From JAHRAH01 sp051009015 (lineage in GTDB: Bacteria; Pseudomonadota; Gammaproteobacteria; Tethybacterales; Persebacteraceae): a DNA stretch of 6,774 bases. The notes beneath the pieces were generated by a model. The model made no database searches. It was not told the DNA's origin and saw only the letters and a program-made list of their open reading frames with translations. Below are positions 4,494-6,774 of the stretch, one piece after another. Numbering within the stretch: position 1 is the first letter of the stretch; each line of letters opens with the position of its first letter. The position numbers were made by a program, and so were the translations under genes. The stretch is taken from NCBI GenBank assembly GCA_051009015.1, contig JBPCWZ010000180.1, positions 1-6,774 of the forward strand. Direction: 5' to 3'.

Positions 4494-6059
4494 ATGCAAG
4501 CCCCCGAAATCAGGCGCATACTTCTTGGTGAAAAGTGCTATTTTCACCCGGGAATCCCGCCGGTTTTTTCAAGCAAAATGTTTGCCAAAGAATCCGATAA
4601 TTTTTCGGATTCGTGGCAAGCAAAATCGTCTCCCGCCACGGTGCCAGAACGATACATATATGCCCAGGGCGGGCGGCGCCGGGACATACGGATTCCGAAT
4701 CCTGCCAGCCAATTTTATGTTGCTGATGTCATTGCCAAAAATTGGCAGAAAATTCGGCGGCATCTGGGGGATAGCAGCATATCCGAATCAGGGTGCGATA
4801 TCAGCCACGAGCAGGGAGTGCATATAACCCCACACAGGGAATTGGCGGCGAAGCGGCTTATGGCGATTGCCGGTCATAGCCACATACTTAAAACCGATAT
4901 CGGGAACTTCTTTCCCTCCGTCTATACCCATAGCGTTTCGTGGGCGATATATGGTAAAAAGTTGGCAAAAAAGAACCGCAGAAATACGCGGTGGTGGGGT
5001 AATGTCTTGGACGAGGCAATCCGTCAATGCAACGACCAACAAACTTCGGGCATTCCCATTGGCCCCGGCACATCGCACATTGTTGCCGAAATTATTATGG
5101 CAAAGATTGATGCGCATGTGCAAACAAAACTGAAAGCGTCGTCAATCGCCGGATACCGTCATGTTGATGACTATTTTCTTTGCTTTGATTCCAAAAAGAA
5201 AGCCAAGAATGCCCTCGCCGCCATTGAAAAAGCGGCGGCGGAGTATGAACTTGGTATAAACGCACGGAAGACGCAAATTCTGAAATCCATGGAATTTATG
5301 GAAGAATCGTGGCCGCGCAAACTGAACGCCATTGGCGCATATAGGAGAAGGGCGAAAATTACTAACTGGCTGACGCAATTTGCGTCAGAGGCATTTTACC
5401 TTGCCAAGAAATATCCCGGGGATAGCGTGATGAAGTATGCGCTTAAAATATTAAGGGGGATGCCACTGCCGAAGAAAGGACATCCCTTGCGTATGGATGA
5501 TTGGACTCTGTATGAAAGCATTCTTATCCGCATTATGTCCGCTTATCCGTACACAGTGGATAGAGTGGCGGAGATTTTGCGGAAATGCCAAAAAAAGGGG
5601 TATCCCTTGGATAAGAAAAAATTGTCTGGCGCAGTGTCGGCGTTAATCGTGCAACATGCGCCGCTGGAACACCACAGCGAAGTTGCCTGGGCGCTTTGGC
5701 TTGCCAAAGTTGCCGAATTGGATATCACACCAAAGGCGGCGCATTTCCTGCCGAAAGTCAATAGCGGCGTATGTGCGTTATTGGCACTGGATAACAGAGA
5801 AAACAAAAGAATTAAAAAAGCAAAAATAGACATTACGCCTTGGTGCGAGCATTTGTCAAAGGGCGGGCTGATAGACCAATGCTGGTTGCTCGCTTATGAA
5901 GCACCCAGAAAAGAGTGGTTGCGCAACAACAAGGCATATATTGAGCAGTCCGATTTTTTCTCCGAACTGCACGAGTGGAACATTAGTTTTTATGACGAGG
6001 ACAACGATGACGCTGACTTTGGCGAATCTTCCGACTTTGGCGAATCTTCGCATCCATAA
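4494..6059 (+). CDS. Reverse transcriptase, retron / abortive-infection-like, class not assigned
   Basis: The 521-residue protein has an RNA-directed DNA polymerase palm at about 130-265. Motif A is KTDIGNFFPSVYTHS from 133 (catalytic D135); GIPIGPGTS at 186-194 is the motif B region. Motif C is YRHVDDYF at 221-228 (catalytic D225, D226), where His replaces the usual Tyr of YxDD; motif D is ELGINARKT at 252-260. The N-terminal part carries RRDIRIPNP (62-70). The last 250 residues are mostly helical, include WLLAYEA (464-470), and end in an acidic tail. There is no group II maturase or DGR signature (no SQ in motif B). Similar proteins include antiphage reverse transcriptases, so defence is plausible but unproven. 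The start at 4494 lies one base after the TPR stop, with GGGG seven bases upstream. An alternative ATG at 4443, inside the TPR gene, has GGAG at 4432-4435 and would add 17 residues. Confidence 0.88.
   Translation: MQAPEIRRILLGEKCYFHPGIPPVFSSKMFAKESDNFSDSWQAKSSPATVPERYIYAQGGRRRDIRIPNPASQFYVADVIAKNWQKIRRHLGDSSISESGCDISHEQGVHITPHRELAAKRLMAIAGHSHILKTDIGNFFPSVYTHSVSWAIYGKKLAKKNRRNTRWWGNVLDEAIRQCNDQQTSGIPIGPGTSHIVAEIIMAKIDAHVQTKLKASSIAGYRHVDDYFLCFDSKKKAKNALAAIEKAAAEYELGINARKTQILKSMEFMEESWPRKLNAIGAYRRRAKITNWLTQFASEAFYLAKKYPGDSVMKYALKILRGMPLPKKGHPLRMDDWTLYESILIRIMSAYPYTVDRVAEILRKCQKKGYPLDKKKLSGAVSALIVQHAPLEHHSEVAWALWLAKVAELDITPKAAHFLPKVNSGVCALLALDNRENKRIKKAKIDITPWCEHLSKGGLIDQCWLLAYEAPRKEWLRNNKAYIEQSDFFSELHEWNISFYDEDNDDADFGESSDFGESSHP
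6015..6050 (+). repeat. 18-bp tandem duplication in the reverse transcriptase tail
   Basis: GACTTTGGCGAATCTTC(C/G) occurs twice in a row (6015-6032 and 6033-6050), encoding DFGESS DFGESS just before the stop. The copies differ only at the last base, which indicates a recent in-frame duplication in a probably disordered acidic tail. Confidence 0.9.
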
Positions 6060-6112
6060 TCCATACCTTCGCTATTTGCGGCAAGGCAAAAAACTGCGCC
6101 CGACAAAAAACA

Positions 6113-6174
6113 CGGGCGCGGCATTGTTGCTTTGCAACAATGCGGCGGATTATCGCCGGCGCGATAATCAATAA
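6113..6174 (-). repeat. 62-bp double-hairpin element, right copy (inverted)
   Basis: This is the reverse complement of 3088-3149 with 59 of 62 bases identical. Hairpin stems are CATTGTTGC (6122-6130) / GCAACAATG (6134-6142) and GATTATCGC (6148-6156) / GCGATAATC (6161-6169). Both stems are fully conserved; two of the three changes fall in the loop of the second (CGGC here against GCAA read on the other copy). It begins about 53 bases after the reverse transcriptase stop. Confidence 0.9.
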
Positions 6175-6249
6175 TCGCAGGGCGGGTTTTGCCAACATCG
6201 GCAACGCACAATAATCGCAAGGCGGGGTTTTTCGTAATATCGGCGGAGT
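6170..6249 (+). repeat. Degenerate 40-bp direct repeat
   Basis: Two adjacent segments, 6170-6209 and 6210-6249, both begin AATAATCGCA, continue with (G/A)GGCGGG and a T-run, and share ATCGGC further on. They differ by substitutions and small gaps. The first overlaps the end of the 62-bp element by five bases. Confidence 0.6.
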
Positions 6250-6259
6250 GCAATGTCAA

Positions 6260-6276
6260 AGCCCGGTAAGGGCGTC
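6260..6276 (+). repeat. Distant copy of the AGCCC...GGGCGTC motif
   Basis: AGCCCGGTAAGGGCGTC matches the motif found four times in 1-262 (10-27, 77-94, and inverted at 177-194 and 244-262), with changes only in the loop region. It shows that this small palindrome family is dispersed and not restricted to the left block. Confidence 0.6.
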
Positions 6277-6288
6277 ATTTTGTCGTAG

Positions 6289-6294
6289 TATAAT
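6289..6294 (+). promoter_or_regulatory. Possible -10 box for mmsA
   Basis: A perfect TATAAT lies 45 bases before the mmsA ATG, implying a leader of roughly 39 bases. No acceptable -35 hexamer is present at 16-18 bases upstream and there is no TGn extension, so the call is tentative. Confidence 0.35.
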
Positions 6295-6339
6295 ACGCCG
6301 CTGATATTTTTGCCAATGCTTTCCGCCGGAGAAGAATCA

Positions 6340-6774
6340 ATGCCGAAAACCGCCAAAACGCAAGTTGCCAAAGGGCAAAACGCCAAAATACAAGCCAAAG
6401 GACAAAACGCCAAAGCGGGCGCGGCTTTGCCGGTGCTGATAGACGGGCGGTTTTTGCAAAGTCGGGCGCGGGATTTTGTGCCGGTTGTCAATCCGGCTAC
6501 GCAGGAAATACTTGCCCGCGCGCCATTGACGACGCCCGCCGAACTGGACAATGCCGTGCGCGGCGCAAAAGCCGCTTTTTTGCAATGGCGCGATACGCCC
6601 CTGTCGGCGCGGATGCGGCTGATGCTGGATTATCAAAGGTTGCTCAAAGAAAACATGCAGCCGCTTGCCGAACTTGTCGCCAAAGATAACGGCAAAACGC
6701 TGGAAGATGCCCGCGGCGATGTCTTTCGCGGCATTGAAGTTGTGGAGCATGCTTGTTCTCTGCCGTCTTTGATG
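6340..6774 (+). CDS. mmsA: CoA-acylating methylmalonate-semialdehyde dehydrogenase, N-terminal part
   Basis: The frame is open from 6340 to the window end, giving the first 145 residues of an enzyme usually near 500 long. MmsA converts methylmalonate semialdehyde (from valine or thymine breakdown) or malonate semialdehyde, with NAD+ and CoA, to propionyl-CoA or acetyl-CoA plus CO2. The recognisable family start is LPVLIDGRF (30-38), VVNPATQEILARAP (48-61), the KDNGKTLEDARGDVFRG stretch (about 115-131) and EVVEHACSLPSLM (133-145), which is characteristic of MmsA among aldehyde dehydrogenases. Catalytic Cys and Glu lie beyond the window. GGAG at 6328-6331 is eight bases before the ATG and supports this start. 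Residues 1-29 are an extra Lys/Ala/Gln-rich leader containing a 9-residue unit repeated twice (8-16 and 17-25), not typical of the family. Its relation to the genes upstream is not evident. Confidence 0.9.
   Translation, partial: MPKTAKTQVAKGQNAKIQAKGQNAKAGAALPVLIDGRFLQSRARDFVPVVNPATQEILARAPLTTPAELDNAVRGAKAAFLQWRDTPLSARMRLMLDYQRLLKENMQPLAELVAKDNGKTLEDARGDVFRGIEVVEHACSLPSLM
6361..6414 (+). repeat. 27-bp tandem repeat in the mmsA leader
   Basis: Two in-frame 27-base units (6361-6387 and 6388-6414) share the core GCCAAAGG(G/A)CAAAACGCCAAA and encode QVAKGQNAK and IQAKGQNAK. They fall in the extra N-terminal segment, before the conserved aldehyde dehydrogenase fold begins. Confidence 0.8.

Larger units (their letters stand above)
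6060..6339. other. Structured intergenic region between reverse transcriptase and mmsA
   Basis: No gene is seen. In order it holds: a stem GCGCCCG (6096-6102) / CGGGCGC (6113-6119) around a 10-base A-rich loop; the right copy of the 62-bp element (6113-6174), which shares the right half of that stem; a degenerate 40-bp direct repeat (6170-6249); a copy of the AGCCC-GGGCGTC motif (6260-6276); a TATAAT box (6289-6294); and the mmsA ribosome binding site. No hairpin is followed by a clear T-run, so a terminator for the reverse transcriptase is not assigned. Confidence 0.75.

Noticed and set aside
3536..6059. Diversity-generating retroelement with the TPR repeats as variable region
   Set aside because: The reverse transcriptase lacks the DGR motif (SQ in motif B), no template/variable repeat pair is seen, and differences between TPR units are not limited to adenine positions.
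4494..6059. Group II intron maturase
   Set aside because: No maturase X domain or HNH motif, no intron domain V-like sequence, and the motif spacing suits retron/Abi-like enzymes.
3088..6174. CRISPR array or IS element
   Set aside because: The repeats are not regularly spaced with unique spacers, and there is no transposase; the two 62-bp copies are an inverted pair with internal hairpins.

Overview
The window looks like a piece of a proteobacterial-type genome of moderate to high G+C that is unusually rich in short palindromic repeats. It holds five protein genes. Two minus-strand genes encode late steps of carnitine catabolism. Two plus-strand genes form a TPR protein / reverse transcriptase pair. 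The fifth, at the right edge, is the start of a CoA-acylating methylmalonate-semialdehyde dehydrogenase gene. The catabolic gene content (carnitine to glycine betaine; valine/propionate-type semialdehyde oxidation) fits an aerobic heterotroph using osmolytes and amino acids. A host- or marine-associated lifestyle is only a guess from the catabolism, the exported TPR protein and the repeat load. I cannot name the species.

Layout: 1-335 is non-coding and made of repeats, with a 47/48-bp inverted repeat (10-56 / 215-262), extra copies of an 18-bp palindromic motif and a 19-bp tandem duplication. 336-1808 (minus) encodes a fusion of L-carnitine dehydrogenase and a hotdog betainyl-CoA thioesterase. 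It overlaps by ATGA with 1805-2722 (minus), a zinc-dependent beta-keto acid cleavage enzyme (DUF849/BKACE) matching 3-dehydrocarnitine cleavage (CdhC). Together they convert L-carnitine through 3-dehydrocarnitine and betainyl-CoA to glycine betaine. A plausible sigma70-type promoter and a good Shine-Dalgarno precede the operon. 2723-3307 is a divergent intergenic region packed with hairpin repeats.

3308-4492 (plus) encodes an exported protein with seven exact-length 126-bp kinesin-light-chain-type TPR units. One base after its stop begins a 521-residue reverse transcriptase (4494-6059) with a retron/abortive-infection-like palm and a long C-terminal region that I cannot assign to a defence class. 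This pair is bracketed by two copies, in inverted orientation, of a 62-bp double-hairpin element (3088-3149 and 6113-6174; 59 of 62 bases identical). That bracketing is the most interesting structure here, because it suggests a discrete cassette sitting between two ordinary catabolic loci. 6060-6339 is non-coding and structured, and mmsA begins at 6340 and runs off the window.
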